From NCBI GenBank assembly GCA_038025085.1, contig CM076153.1:7967501-8031500 (forward strand): a DNA stretch of 64,000 bases, read 5' to 3'. Below, one piece after another: positions 10,991 through 23,380 of the stretch. Under the pieces are notes generated by a model. It was not told the DNA's origin. It saw only the letters and a list, made by a program, of their open reading frames with translations, and did no database searches. A program made the translations under genes and the position numbers. Position 1 is the stretch's first letter, and the number at the start of each line of letters is the position of its first letter. This DNA is from Tetragonia tetragonoides. Its lineage: Eukaryota; Streptophyta; Magnoliopsida; Caryophyllales; Aizoaceae.

Positions 10991-11282
10991 GGGGCCGTTT
11001 GATTTGGGGTTAATGATTAAGGGGGTAATAGAATAAATTTATAGGCTAAAATGAGAAGTACGTGACGTAGTGGAGTTAGCTTTTGTGAGAATGAGGGTAA
11101 TTTATCCTCACTTAGGGGATAATAGAAACCCACCTCCCTATAGGGTAATGGTTTTTCCCCATTTTCCTTCATTTTCTCCATTACCCTCTTAATCATTACC
11201 CTCATCACCACTTCACCTTACTATTTTAGCCTATAAATTCATTCAATTACCCCTTAATCATTTTCCCAAACCAAACGATCCC
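10991..11282. mobile_element. hAT-type MITE with 8-bp target duplication
   Basis: The left end GGGGCCGTTTGATTTGGGG matches the inverse of the right end CCCAAACCAAACGATCCC. Homology between the arms continues inwards for about 60 bp (AATGATTAAGGGGTAAT, TTTATAGGCTAAAAT). The flanks TGGACTTA (10983-10990) and TAGACTTA (11283-11290) form an 8-bp duplication with one mismatch, as expected for hAT insertions. No transposase. Confidence 0.85.
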
Positions 11283-12232
11283 TAGACTTAGTCCACCGTT
11301 ATATATTTAGGGACATAAAGAGTATATTTAAAAAGATTTAACTCATTGATCCAGGCTAAGTCCATACAAATTTTTATATGCTCCTAGTATTTACTCCCGT
11401 ACAGCAGAGAAACGGAAACAGCCATACAAAATCAACTGAGTCGAGCTTTGAGCCGACCTGGCTTGGGCTCGGTTAGTTACACCCTAATACTCACAAGGAG
11501 TGCATCATACTAAAGTTCATCGAGTTTTATCAAATTTTTATCTTCAAAAATTGAACAAATTAATTTTTTTGGTGCAAAATGAAATAACATTTTACGTTTA
11601 GTATGTACACATACACTGCCTTGTTGGAGCCTTGGAGGGCCAGAGTTGCCTAGAGAGTTGAGACAATAACATATGTTCTCGTGTTGAGCTCTACTATAGA
11701 AATGGTTTAGAATGTCCACCATAGCAATTTATAGTAATTAAAATTCATTAAGATAGAAACTGTTATGTAAATTACGAGTAAATGGTTAGAGTTCCTCACT
11801 TAAGTATATTACTAATTGTGTTATAGTCCATGTGAGTGTGTGTGACTTTGTGTACTCGGCTGACAAACTTTAGCTGGCACTGGCAACTTGAATGACCAAG
11901 TTAAAAATTAAGTCAATAGTCTTTCTTTGTAATCATTTTTATACCCCCTCAAATCTATAGTTTGACGCATTTAAATATATTTTTTGGTAGCTGCAATTAA
12001 GCTAAGAGCGCCCACTTATCTTTACTAGTCAGCTTCAACTCCTATGGATCTCTTCTTCTTTTTTTTTTTAAATATGTATTTACAGTATATAATTAACTTC
12101 TATGGTCCATGGATCCTTCAAATCTCAAACTCTTAACACTCAACGCTACAGTACACTAACCACATTTATATTGCATTGTCATCCTTGTTGAGTTATCGCC
12201 TAGCCACTGATCACCCTGAGGAGATTTAGACA

Positions 12233-15051
12233 ATGCCTTGCTTAAAGGTAATTGTACATAGGAGCAAGGTGGCCGAGGCAAAGGATGAGCAGGAGGAGAA
12301 GGAGGAGGAGAAGAAGGCCAAGCAGGCGTGTGATGAAGCTAAGGCATCCTCAGGTTTGAGGGAAAAGGTGGTTGCATTTCTTCACCTTTTACTTAATATT
12401 TGTTTGACAACAATTATTAGTTTCGCGGCTATGCCATTGCTAGTGCTCTCTCTTTTAGTTACACGATTATTCCAATTATTTCGACAAGGTGGTGATTATG
12501 AGAAAGTTACCCACCTAAAGATTTTTATCACCACTTGTGTGCATATGGATGTAACTCTTCTTTTGCCTAGATACATCATTTTGGGATCAATAGCTTATTT
12601 TGTTCCCAGCATTCGACATGCCAAAATTTTTGATATACCGATCTTTGAATGGTTTTTTATAACAAACTGGATTTTCGTGGGTGGTGCTTGGACACATTTT
12701 ATAGGAACACTATTTACCAAATATGTGTTTTCTAAAGTAATCCCTTTGAAAAACAATGAAAGTGGCTTGAATGTTGTTGAAGCAGTTTCAGAGATTATAT
12801 GCTCTGTTGTTTTATGGACGATAGGCAGCTCTATGAGAAGAATCATAAAGCCTACATTTTTGCAACAAGAAATCCTCGGATTACGCGTTTGGAAATGGAT
12901 TAAGGCACTAATTATCCTCCTCATTGGCTTTGACACTATCAGAATTTCTACTCATTTGATGGCCTACTGGCTACGACAACGTTGTAGACAACTTGGTCCT
13001 GAATCAGAGTTTTATTTAGTCCTAGACAAGCTCTTATATAGGAAATATCTAACCTACTATGCCAGTGGACTCAGAAGGAACATCAGTTTCATCATGACCT
13101 CGATGTTGTTTCTACTTACATGGGTCTTCTTTTTTGGCTCACATCTAAGTGATACACATGAGGCCAGAGTTATATTAGATTTTGGTACACGAACTTGTGT
13201 CACTCTTCTAATATGCTCTTTACTTTCGCTAGTGAAAAAATGCATATTGCTATCTTGGGAGGTTTACGATGTCTATGATAGGCTAGGTCCTAAAATCATA
13301 GAAACACGGAAGCATTTGTATTTCCTTGGCATCCTTGGCCGTTGCAAAACCGACATTTTCAACCTAAGGTATGAAGCAGAAGAAATTAGTCAAAAGACGA
13401 CTACAAGCGTCCACCAGAAAGAAGCACCTAAAAGCAATAAGTTTATATTATTTAGAGTTTATGGATGTATTTTACGATGGTGGGTTGGTCTTGTCCTCAG
13501 TATGACAAGTGTGGAATACAATTATAGGAGCGACAGAGATAAGGAGGATGAATGGGGAGAGAGTGTAATGTGGAAGTTTTCGTGTAAAAAGTGGAGAAAA
13601 GTAAACGATGACTTGTTTATGGAGAAGGAGGATCTTCGATCGAAGGGTTGGAGTCCTACCTTGTATGATATGTACCGGGTGGCTCAATACTTGTTGTCAA
13701 CTAAGGATGAATTGTCAAGGGAAGAGTATGTATCTGAGGTCCTAGATGATATGAAGAGGAATATCAACAAAAATACAACAGTCCTCAGTGATTTGAAGAG
13801 CAATAACATTAACACAAATGCATTGGTTGTCGATGATATGAAGAGCAGCATTAAGGAAACTGCATTGGTCCTTGATGATATGAATAGCAAGATCATTCAA
13901 CATGGCGATAACAGGTAACACATTAGACTATACTTTCATGTAGGATACGTACGCTCAACGCACTACGCTAATTTCATATACTACTATAATGAGGAGCATG
14001 TACTAAAGCTAAGCTCAGTGTTTATATTTGACACCCTAGACTAACAATCAACTCTGCATCTTTTACATAGTATTGAGGTGAAAAGGTTGAAGAAATTTAT
14101 CAATATCAATCAAGAATGTACAGATGGGGACAATTTCATTGAAATGTTGAAGTCATCAGGAGAAGCAGTATCGTTTGAACAACTCGATACATGGATGGTA
14201 CGTATAGTTCGATTACTCATATCGATCTTTGTCTCTTATTTTTTCAGATTTTGAGGTTAGTTGACAACGATATATAGTTGAAACCTTCTATTTTATCTTT
14301 TGAGCAGGAAGATGCACAAAATAAATGTTTGTTCCTTGCGAACACGTTAAGTAGTTCAAAGGAGGTTGTGGATTGTTTGGACAGAATTATCAGCATCGTT
14401 ATCATAGTTGCAGTTTTCATAATGTGGCTCCTTCTCACTGGATTAGCTACCATGGCAGTATTTGTTTTGATTGCATCCCCACTGTTGGCTGCAACGTTTA
14501 TATTTGGAGAAACTTGCAAGACTTTCTTTCAAGGGATCATTTTCGTGTACGTGCTACATCCTTTTCGTGTCGGTGATACGTGTGTAATTGAACCTGATAA
14601 CGATGAAGAGGTTAGTTGATTGCTTGCTATATGTTCTGTGGATGGAATATGATGATTTAACCTTCCCTTAAACTGGTCATTCTCTGAACAAGGAATTTAC
14701 TCTGATCATTGTTTTATACAGTTGGTGGTTAAAGCTCTTGGTGTATGGAAAACAATCTTTGTAGATCATATCGCTCGAGTGGAAGTAATATATCCGAACT
14801 CAGAGTTAGCTAAGAGAAAGATCGTCAACCACAAATTTATTGACTTCAAATGGCTTGGTAAACAAACAAAGAAGATGAGGCAAAATAGTCGTAAAGGAGG
14901 TCGGAACGGAAAGGGAACAGCAACTGCACAGAATGCTCATCAAAGGCAGTCTGATCAGAACGAAAACGAAACAGAAATGGAGCAGTCCACTGCCCTGGAG
15001 CATGATGTTCAATTAACTGAAGGCATCGACGACAAAGAAAAAACCAATTAG
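12233..15051 (+). CDS. MscS-like mechanosensitive channel (MSL10-type), short C-terminus
   Basis: Four exons, 12233-13914, 14071-14197, 14308-14610 and 14722-15051, join in frame with GT-AG introns into 813 codons. The family (plant MSL4-10) forms plasma-membrane, tension-gated, anion-preferring channels that release osmolytes under membrane stretch. A short charged N-terminus (about residues 15-45) precedes about five hydrophobic spans in exon 1. Exon 3 encodes the pore-lining last span and the MscS signature region (FIFGETCKTFFQGIIF, then HPFRVGDTC). Exon 4 keeps VWKTIF and YPNSELAKRKIVNHK, then ends in a lysine-rich and acidic tail. The roughly 150 C-terminal residues of the usual MscS beta/alpha-beta cage are absent. 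It is adjacent to two broken copies, so this is a local duplication cluster. Start chosen as the first ATG in the exon; the frame is open upstream to nothing recognisable. Expression cannot be judged. Confidence 0.85.
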
Positions 15052-16250
15052 AGATAGAGTTTCTTCAACTTTCTAATTTATAAATGAGACAAATTTCCCT
15101 TACACCTAACATGAAATTGTTGTACGTTCAAATTATTGATGGCTGATGAAGTAATGTAAATCTCATTAGAAATGTGGTTTTGTCGACTTTAATGTGTATC
15201 TATTTGGAGTTTGCTTTCGTTTTCCTACTTCCTAGCAGTTGGTTGTTCTTGATGGGCTTCGTTTCTCCAGCAAGCTGCTTCATGGTGCCTCCGACCTCCC
15301 TCCACCTCTGCCTATGTCTATTTGACATCTCATCTACATAAAGGAATTAATTGCTGGATAGTGTCCTCTGCTTTTTCCCATCCTTGAACCTCATTTGTTT
15401 GTTGCAGTTGGTTGTGGCTTGGCTCTATGAAGGCTTGTTTCATGGGTGATCCTAGTTCCAATTCAATTGATTTCCCTTCTAGTGAGAGCTTCAGGTTGTA
15501 ACTAGTAAGAATGTTTTAACTGTTTGATGGAGTTTGTTTCAGGGACACGGATACCACCTCGATGAACATCCACCAGACCCGATCCATTGTAGACTTGTAT
15601 GGATAAAACTTAAATATATGAACATTAGATATAGAATGGAAATTGATATAGATGAGGTGGATCTCGAGCTGATGAGCAACAAAATCCTTGGATCATGATA
15701 TCAATTAAGCACTGGTTAAGCGGTCGTTCTATTGTAGAACGACTGATAACCTGCTATAAAAGGGCATTCGTGCAAAAACAAAAAACAAAAAACAAAAAAT
15801 AGTTGGTTTCTCTCAAATTGACCCAATTATGTGGTATACTGGTATCCACAATTTTTCCAATTTTGGTGAACACCTTATCTTATTGATTGGGTAACACCAC
15901 ATAAGCAAATAGATAATTTGTTACTGAAACACTAGAAAATTTTCACAAAACAGCACACTTGGATCAATCAATCGGATTTGACCAAAACAACCCCTCGCAA
16001 CTTTAAAATGAATAAGAATCCTTAACGAGGATTGATGTTTCTTCACTTGAACTTAATCATCGTATGAACAAAATCAAATCATCTCATCCAAACGTAGTTT
16101 TCTTAGTAACAACCAAAGTGTACCAAGTGTCAAAGTACAAAGAAAGAACATAGAATACACCCAAATTATCAAAAAAAACATAGAACACTCCAAGCAGAAT
16201 ACAAAATTAACAACACAAATAAACCCACTCACCACCTCCTGTGAACAAAA
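15052..16250. other. Intergenic stretch without a gene
   Basis: It contains a short hairpin (GTCGTTCTA/TAGAACGAC, about 15724-15743), an ACAAAAA repeat at 15775-15800, and a roughly 95-bp segment (15769-15866) repeated in direct orientation at 23047-23134. No open frame with recognisable homology. Confidence 0.5.
15769..15866 (+). repeat. Dispersed direct repeat, copy 1
   Basis: CGTGCAAAAA, then GTTGGTTTCTCTCAAATT and TATGTGGTATACTGGTATCC through TTCCAATTTTGG recur at 23047-23134 with a few substitutions and indels. Nature unknown; it may be part of the same segmental duplications that copied the MSL genes. Confidence 0.7.
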
Positions 16251-16299
16251 ATATTTTCACTCAGAGAAAACAAATTAAAGATGATCAAGAACCCATTAT

Positions 16300-17014
16300 C
16301 TTGCGAGAGGTGATCATTTTTCCTTGACCATGGAGAGCATCCCCTTCATTATCTGATCCATGTTAAGGCTAAGTCTTTCCTGAGTAGATCATTTAAATTA
16401 AAGAGAAAAAAAGTTACCTTGTCAAATTGAGGTTCTATTCTCCTGGCCTCAACTTAATTTTAGTTAAATTCAATTCATTTATGTGGAATTTTGTGACTTA
16501 GATAATTTTAACTTTTAAAATAAGTTCATAACGATACTTATATGGTTTGGAAAATTTCAAAATCTACCTTCAAATGAATTTTATATTAAACATATTTGGA
16601 CGAGTTTTAAATGGTTAAACATCAAGTTAAAAAAAAAATCAATTCAATTTAGTTCCGTTCATTTTAGTTTTTTTTAGTTAAAATATAATAACGGATTGGA
16701 GTCTAAGTTTCATGATTGTAATTAATTGGGCTTACCAGTTAATTGGATTTTGCTTTGCTTGTCCCAACCTCCTCATATGTGTTTGTCGAACTGTCGTGGA
16801 TGCCTTTGGTTTGTTGAAGTTGGTCTAATTTAACACTGCTATCATCCGATTGCCCTTGAGAACGATGATCCATTATTAATGCATCCACAGAATTAATTAT
16901 TAAGCTACTGTCACAGTGGTCCAGCGGGATTACTCGTGATACTAATATCTTAGTGAACACTGTTCCTGCAATGGAACTTAAAGCTAAAGATAAACCAACA
17001 AATGAAGCCTGCTA
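16300..17014 (-). pseudogene. Inverted, internally deleted third MSL copy (3' part)
   Basis: On the - strand, 17014-16870 encodes the MSL region matching exon 1 of the copy at 4.7 kb (the AGTMFTRRLLSRVIPLDHSDSSLIINSVDA region, here MFTKILVSRVIPLDHCDSS). It then joins directly, near 16870, to the C-terminal tail (SSVKLDQLQQTKGIHDSS, ending KSN and stop), skipping everything between. After a conserved donor CTG/GTAAGC come the flank and the last exon-like segment at about 16400-16310. A frame break lies upstream of the MFTK segment. It is clearly a deletion derivative. Confidence 0.75.
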
Positions 17015-17576
17015 GCCCTTGACGAAACACCCACTGAATTTATCCAGGATACATTGAGGGAGAAAATTATTGTAAGGCAAATGGGTGGATTGATGCACCT
17101 TATCACTTTGGAGACAAGAGAACAATTACAGCAAATAATGAGCAATAAGAAGGAGCTCATGGATCAATGGTTCAGTACACCATAAAACCATGGAAAGAGT
17201 TTGAGACATCTATGTGGAGAACAACATGGATATCATTTTTTGGTTTACCATTAAATAGGAAGTATATGGGGTAGGGTGATCGCGTTTGATAAGGAATTCA
17301 CAGAGCTTCGATCATTTGATTATTACAGATGTGATGTTCAAGTACCCGAGACTGTTGAGGGCATTATTGGGGAGAGTCCGAGAGAACTGGAAGATGGAGA
17401 GGCTCTTGGACTCACAATTGAATCAGGTCAGAATTTCTTTGAAAAACAAACAACAGAGGCACGTGAGTCCAATTGTGAACATTCTGATTGTAGGCTTGTA
17501 GCCCATCATAAAAAGAAGCAAGACAGAAGGCGTAAAAGGGAGGAAAAACAGAGGGCTCAAATACTGGGTAAGAAGA

Positions 17577-18599
17577 ATGCAATTTTGTTATGGGTCCAAG
17601 AGTGGAGATCGTAAAGGCTTAACAGGGGATGATACTGATACCACTCATGTCAATTTGAAATTGAAAAGACTGAAAGAGAGAATGAAGGAATGGAATAAGA
17701 CAGAATTTGGAGACTTGAATTCCAGAATTGAAGAACTTGAGAAGAGAGTTGAACAGTGGGATGCAAAAGCTACTACCAGTGCTCTTTCAATGGAAGAACT
17801 AAATCTTAGAAGGGTGGATACCGCAGAACTATGGAAATTGTGTAGAAGACGTGAGACTTATTGGGCCCAGATGGCTAGAAATAAGTGGATCAAAGCTGGT
17901 GATAAAAACTCACGTTTTTTTCACGCGGTAGCGTCTAGTCGAAGGAGAAGGAATGGGATAGTCAGTCTAAATCATAAGGGCAAAACATTGTCTAAACCTG
18001 CAGAGATAAACAAAGCAACAGTAGACTACTTCAAATCTATTTTCCAGGAGGATTTTCCGTCAAGGCCCACCTTTAATGATATTGGGTTGAATAAAATTTC
18101 ACAAATACAAGGTGATGAACTAGTGAAAAGATTTAGCGAGGAAGAGATTCAACAAGCTGTGTGGCAATGTGAAGGCTCTAAGGCACCGGGACCGGATGGT
18201 TATAATTTTAATTTTATCAAGGGGGCTTGGGATCTGATAAAGAAGGATGTTATTGATTTTGTGAATCCGTTTTGGGAGACAGGTGAATTTCCTCGGAATA
18301 TCAATGTGGCCTTCATCAGCCTCATTCCGAAGACTGAGAATCCAGTGGAGCTGCGTGACTTTCGACCCATTAGTATGATTGGGGCTCTTTATAAAATCCT
18401 TGCAAAAATTCTCTCTAGTAGACTCAAGGGTGTACTGTCTGACATTATTGGCGAGTCGCAATCAGCGTTTATTAGTGGTCGACAAATTCTAGACAGTGTA
18501 CTCATCGCCAATGAAGTTATTGAAGCAGCCTCGAGGAATAAAGACAAAATTTGTGTTTGGAAACTAGATTTCCATAAGGCTTATGACACAGTTTCGTGA
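17577..18599 (+). pseudogene. LINE reverse transcriptase fragment, first half
   Basis: An open stretch of 340 codons covers the linker and the fingers/palm start of an L1 reverse transcriptase. It stops at TGA 18597-18599, where family members have tryptophan (VSW), so a single TGG-to-TGA change. The next open stretch (18615-19208) continues the same protein with LRQGDP and FADD. Confidence 0.9.
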
Positions 18600-19644
18600 T
18601 CGTTTCTGGATTGGGTGCTAAAGGAAATGAATTTCCCAACTAGATGGTGTCAATGGATACAATGGTGCTTAAAATCTTCTTCGCTCTCTGTGCTTGTTAA
18701 TGGCTCTCCAACCAAGCCGTTCATTATGAAACGGGGTCTTCGCCAGGGAGATCCCATTTCTCCATTCTTGTTCAATTTAATAGCGGAGGTGTTGAGCTGT
18801 CTTTTCAGGAAGGCAATTAACGTAGGAGAATTTAAAGGAGTAAGTAATTCCTCGTGTGGCCCGGAGATCTCTCACTTACCGTTTGCAGACGACACAATAG
18901 TCTTTTGCCCGGCGGATCGTCGATACTTGGATGTGATTAAAATGATTTTGATTTCATTTTACTTGGCGTCTGGCCTCAAAGTGAATTTTCACAAGTGTTC
19001 TTTGGTTGGGGTGAATGTCGAACATGGCTGGCTGTCACAATTGGCTAGTGATCTCCATTGCAAAGCGGAAAATTTGCCCTCAAGTATCTGGGAATGCCTT
19101 TGGGGGCCAACCCACGCAACATGGAATTTTGGCGGCCTATGCTTGATAAAATGGAGAAAAAGCTTGCTACTTAGCGAGGTAGGCTCCTCTCTATGGGTGG
19201 TAGATTAACTCTGATTAAAGCTGCATTGAGTAACTTGCCAATTTACTACCTATCTTTGTTCCCATTGCCTGTGGGTGTGGAAGAGAAAATTGTCAAGATT
19301 CAAAGGGACTTTTTCTGGGCTGGTAACTGTGAGAATAGGAAGCCAATATACTTAGTGAATTGGAAAACAGTAGAGAAACCCAAAGAGCTAGGAGGTTTGG
19401 GGATTGGTTCTATGAGAGTGATGAATATGGCTTGTTTAAGCAAGTGGATTTGGCGTTTTTTAGAAGGAAACAGTGGTCTTTGGAAGGATATAATTGTGGC
19501 AAAATATTACAATAATTCAGCCAATATTTGCTCCCTCGAAAATATATCTGTGCCGAGAAGAGGTGGTTTATGGAATGGAATCACTAACTGCCTTAAAAAG
19601 ATGAGAGGATAGTAGAGACATTTAAGGAAGGCCTGGCTGTTAAC

Positions 19645-20433
19645 GTGGGTTGTGGGGAGTCAGTAAAATTCTGGTTAGATTTATGGATTGGGGAGACTCC
19701 TTTAAATCAAAAATTTTCCAGACTTTATTCATTATCCTTGCAAAGAGGAGCGCATATCTCTGAGTTGGATTTTTGGGACGGAATTACTTGGCGATGGAAT
19801 CTGCTGTGGAGGAGAAATTTGTTTGTATGGGAAGTTTCACTAAAAGACCAACTCTACAAATTGCTTGAGGAGGTCCATCTTTTACCTGGATCAAAAGATA
19901 AGTTACACTGGAAGCTTGACAACAAAGGTGTGTTCTCTGTAAAATCTGTGAGAATGAGGTTGATGAGAGATGAAGGTGAGTTGAACAAGGACGCTGTAAA
20001 GGGGATTTGGAAAGGGATTGCCCCTCTAAAAGTTGAAACTTTTATGTGGCTGGCTTGTCTTGGTAGGATCAAAACAAAAGACAGATTGGTAAAAATGGGG
20101 CTTCAGGGTATAGGAGATCCTTTGTGTATTTTCTGTGGGGAGGTTGAGGAATCAAATGATCACCTGCTGATTCACTGTACTTTTTCAAGTCAATTGTGGC
20201 ATAGGTGGCTGTCACTTTGGAACGTTGTTTGGTGCTGCCCAAATTCAGTTGCAAGTCTTTTCAGTCAATGGTGTGATCTTGTTAGAGGAAGTCACTTCAA
20301 AAAGGTATGGATCACGTATGCTTTTGTGGTTGTTTGGTCGGTTTGGATTGAACGAAACACCAGAATTTTCCAAGGGAAATCTTGTAGTGAGGATGAAGTT
20401 TTTAATCTGGTATTGCTGCGTTTGTGCCACTAG
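19645..20433 (+). pseudogene. LINE zf-RVT (reverse-transcriptase zinc-binding) region
   Basis: It contains VKFWLDLWIGE, then KVETFMWLACLGRIKTKDRL and the CIFC...HLLIHC zinc-binding pattern, then VVWSVWIERNTRIF. This is the domain that follows RT in plant LINEs. The frame continues after a stop into the RNase H part. Confidence 0.9.
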
Positions 20434-21179
20434 ATTAAAGCTTGGGATGATAATTTTCCGTATTCACCTACTGACGTGGTTCGTAACCCTATATGTCTGA
20501 AGTTGAGGAATGCAACTGTAAAAACTTCTGTTCAGATTAGCTGGGAAGTCCCTCCAATAGGGGTCCTCAAATGGAATGTCGACGCTTCGATGCAAGAAGG
20601 TGTGGGAGGTATTGGGGGGTGCTGAGAGAATGGAAAGGGAATTTCAGATGCATTTTCTCTTGTCGAGTTGAAGCAACAGAAATTAATCATGCAGAGGTAG
20701 TAGCTATTAGTCGAGCCATACAGGAATCATTGAATAGAGAGTGGGTGATGCATTTTGATGTTCTTGTAGAATCAGACTCCCTTAACGCAGTAACGTGGTG
20801 CAACGCAATCGAATGAGGGCCTTGGGAAGCAAGATTTGATCTTAATTTTATTCGATGGGCTAAAAGGGTGTGGCCTAGAGTTAGCATTATCCATCGCCGA
20901 AGAGGAGCGAACTTTGTGGCTGACGGACTTGCTAAACAGGGTATTTCTAGAGTTCATGATTTCTTGGCATGGATGTAATTTAGCTTTTGGCTAGTAGCCA
21001 AGGGTGTGGGTGCCTCTCTCTAGCACATGATTACAATTAACCACTCAACTCTTCCTAGAAGGTGGGGGTGATTAATTGAATGATGTTGTTAAACGGGAGT
21101 GCTTTGAGGTGTTCTTGTATTTGGATCTTATGTTTGAGATTGAATATTAATGCTATAGAATGCCTAATTATCAAAAAAA

Positions 21180-21360
21180 TATATATATATGTTCAGTTAA
21201 TTAAGTTCAATGGTGTTGAGTTCAGAAACATACTTTTTGTCTCACATATCAAGTTGTGTTCAATTCAGTTCAGTTGTCTCCAGTTTAGTTCAGTAGTGTC
21301 CAGTTTATTGATATTGAATTCAGTTCAATTATGATCGATAAGTTCAGCTCTAACAAACAC
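21180..21360. repeat. Degenerate TTCAGTTCAGTT-type repeats at the 3' side of the LINE
   Basis: Several variants of GTTCAGTTNNNTTCAATT occur, ending in AGCTCTAACAAACACACCC, which resembles a MITE terminus. No partner end was identified. Confidence 0.35.
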
Positions 21361-21589
21361 ACCCTAAATCACCACCTCCGTTCACTTTACGACCAATTAA
21401 TATTTTCAGGCTTGGGATGGTTTTGCCCCTCCTTAGTTAACCTTTTTAGTTTAACTCACTCCTATCCTTATTTTCCCTACTTATTTACACACCCCCAATC
21501 AATTCTCTCTCTCTCTCACGTACACGCACACGCGCACACACATATTAGTCTTATTTACCCAGGCCCTAGATTTGGAGAATTATAAAAGT

Positions 21590-21990
21590 ATAGAGTGGCG
21601 AATCTGCTTGAAACTTTTTCTCAGGGGGCCAGATAAAGGTAAATGAGTACCTGCTGGTAAGCCTATTTAATAGGCTTAGAATTTTAGGTAATACGTTCAC
21701 AACGTTCATACCTGCAAATGGAAGGTGCAAATTAAAAGCAAAACCTTGCAAGTGGAAAGCAGAGAGAAACAAAGAGGGAGGGAGAGCAGATGAAAATTAC
21801 CAAATTAAGACACATTGGTTACTGTACTTGATTGGTTTTTATCTATTTATTGGCCCCAACGGAAATAGCTACTTCATTTTCATTGGATATCTGGCTTATT
21901 TAATTTGTAGTAAGTAACCATTGGTCCTGAGCAATTTTACCTTATTACGGACATCAGCTTTGTATGAACGCAATATCTATAAGCAGCCTG
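21590..21990 (-). pseudogene. Inverted copy of the MSL upstream region (5' part of the third MSL copy)
   Basis: The reverse complement matches 4240-4566 with scattered differences, including AATAAGGTAAAATTGCTCAGGACCAATGGTTACT and the ATCTGGCCCCNTGAGAAAA...TTCGCCACTCTATA block. Together with 16300-17014 this marks one inverted MSL locus, now separated by the LINE and missing its first coding part. Confidence 0.75.
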
Positions 21991-21999
21991 TGGACCTGT

Positions 22000-23380
22000 G
22001 GTGCATCAATAATAATTCTCAATCAGTGATGTGATCTTTTGGAGTCATTTTATATCACGGTCAGTCGGTCACTAATAAATCTAGAGTACATATTTAATGA
22101 CCAAAATACCCTCACTTAAGTAAAAATTATTTGACGAGCAAAAGAGGTAGAGTTTTGTTCCATAATTTAATGGCATCATCATCTACCTTCCTTTGAACCA
22201 CAAACAACCTTGCAAGTTGCAACACTACCAAATACACTTGAAAAATCGTTGCACCATTACCAAATGTTAATCGGAATATTGAAGGCCAAGTGGGGGTGAG
22301 CTTTAACCCCTTTAACCTCCTTGTTTAGTTGTTGGTAATAAAGCATGGCTAAATGACCACAAGAATATACTTGTGTGGCTAATCGCCATGAAAAATATTT
22401 TTTCGTGCGATTTTAGAAATTTTGCCACGACAAATTTTGTGAATGACAATCTTTTTTCCATGGAATAACATTGTAAATATAATATCGTCCATGCTTTAAT
22501 CAGGGACGGACCCAAAAGGGTAAGGGAGAGCCCAGGACCAGTCTAACTTTTGGATAATCCTAATAGCCCTCTATGTAATTGACCCAAAAGAGTATTTTGT
22601 AAAATAGACTGGCTACTCTACATACTACACGCTTAGTGAACTTCCAATCTTCCATAAAAAGAGAAATACTGCTCTTGAGGTCCATGTCATAATATCAATG
22701 TCCCTTTCAGTAACATTTTCACTTTTTTTTTTTGTTTTGTTTAATACACCTATGCCTTCTACTAATAAATTACTAGTACTAGTATATTGAACATCCCAAA
22801 TTTTGGTCTATCTTAAATTACATGGAGGATTTTAATTTTTTTTTTCTTAATACGCATATGCCTACTACTAGTATTGTACTGAACATCCCAAATTTTGTAA
22901 TTTTGTTTTTTCGATGTCATATTATCTGGTCTCCTATTTAAGAGGTGATTGTCACTGGTAAACAAGTTACAACTAGTACATCAAGTCATGGGTTTAAGCC
23001 TCCTAAAAAACACCTACACAAATTATTTCATGGAATTCCTAAAATCGTGCAAAAAACAAATCAGTTGGTTTCTCTCAAATTAAACCCAGTATATTATGTG
23101 GTATACTGGTATCCACAATTTTTCCAATTTTGGTAATGAAAATGATTAGTAAATAGTAACTTCAGAGGGAAGGGCCTCGTAAGAGTAACTAACTTAGCTG
23201 ACGGATGTACAAGAAAAAGTTACATTAACGTCTAGAACGCTGAAACTCGAGAGGCAGAGACAATTTGTTTCCGGGTAGTAGCAGAGGCCAGAGACACATC
23301 ATAAGTAGGGGAAAGAATGAATATGAAAAAATGAACAATTGACTAAATCTGCTCTGCTGTTATTTATACATTTCTATCCC
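22000..23380. other. Intergenic stretch without a gene
   Basis: A/T-rich. The second copy of the direct repeat (23047-23134) is here. Otherwise only short open frames without recognisable similarity. Confidence 0.5.
23047..23134 (+). repeat. Dispersed direct repeat, copy 2
   Basis: Partner of 15769-15866; same orientation, sharing GTTGGTTTCTCTCAAATT and the TGGTATACTGGTATCCACAA core. Confidence 0.7.

Larger units (their letters stand above)
17015..21178 (+). mobile_element. Defective L1-type LINE with RNase H, inserted in the inverted MSL copy
   Basis: Order on +: an ORF1 remnant with DUF4283-like VRQMGGLMHLITLETREQL (from about 17028) running through stops to about 17614; then, with no endonuclease domain between, the region before reverse transcriptase and the RT itself (KAPGPDGYNFNF near 18180, DFRPISMIG near 18358, LRQGDPISPFLFN near 18737, FADDT near 18883). 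Next come the zf-RVT region (about 19640-20430) and an RNase H domain (KWNVDAS near 20570, VESDSLNAVTW near 20768, NFVADGLAKQG near 20910). TGG codons are turned to stops at 18597 (TGA) and 19172 (TAG), with frameshifts near 19078 and 20610. The 3' end is an A tail near 21170. No target duplication found. Confidence 0.9.

Noticed and set aside
12595..12936. 113-codon frame on - inside MSL exon 1
   Set aside because: Antisense shadow of the well-supported channel exon.
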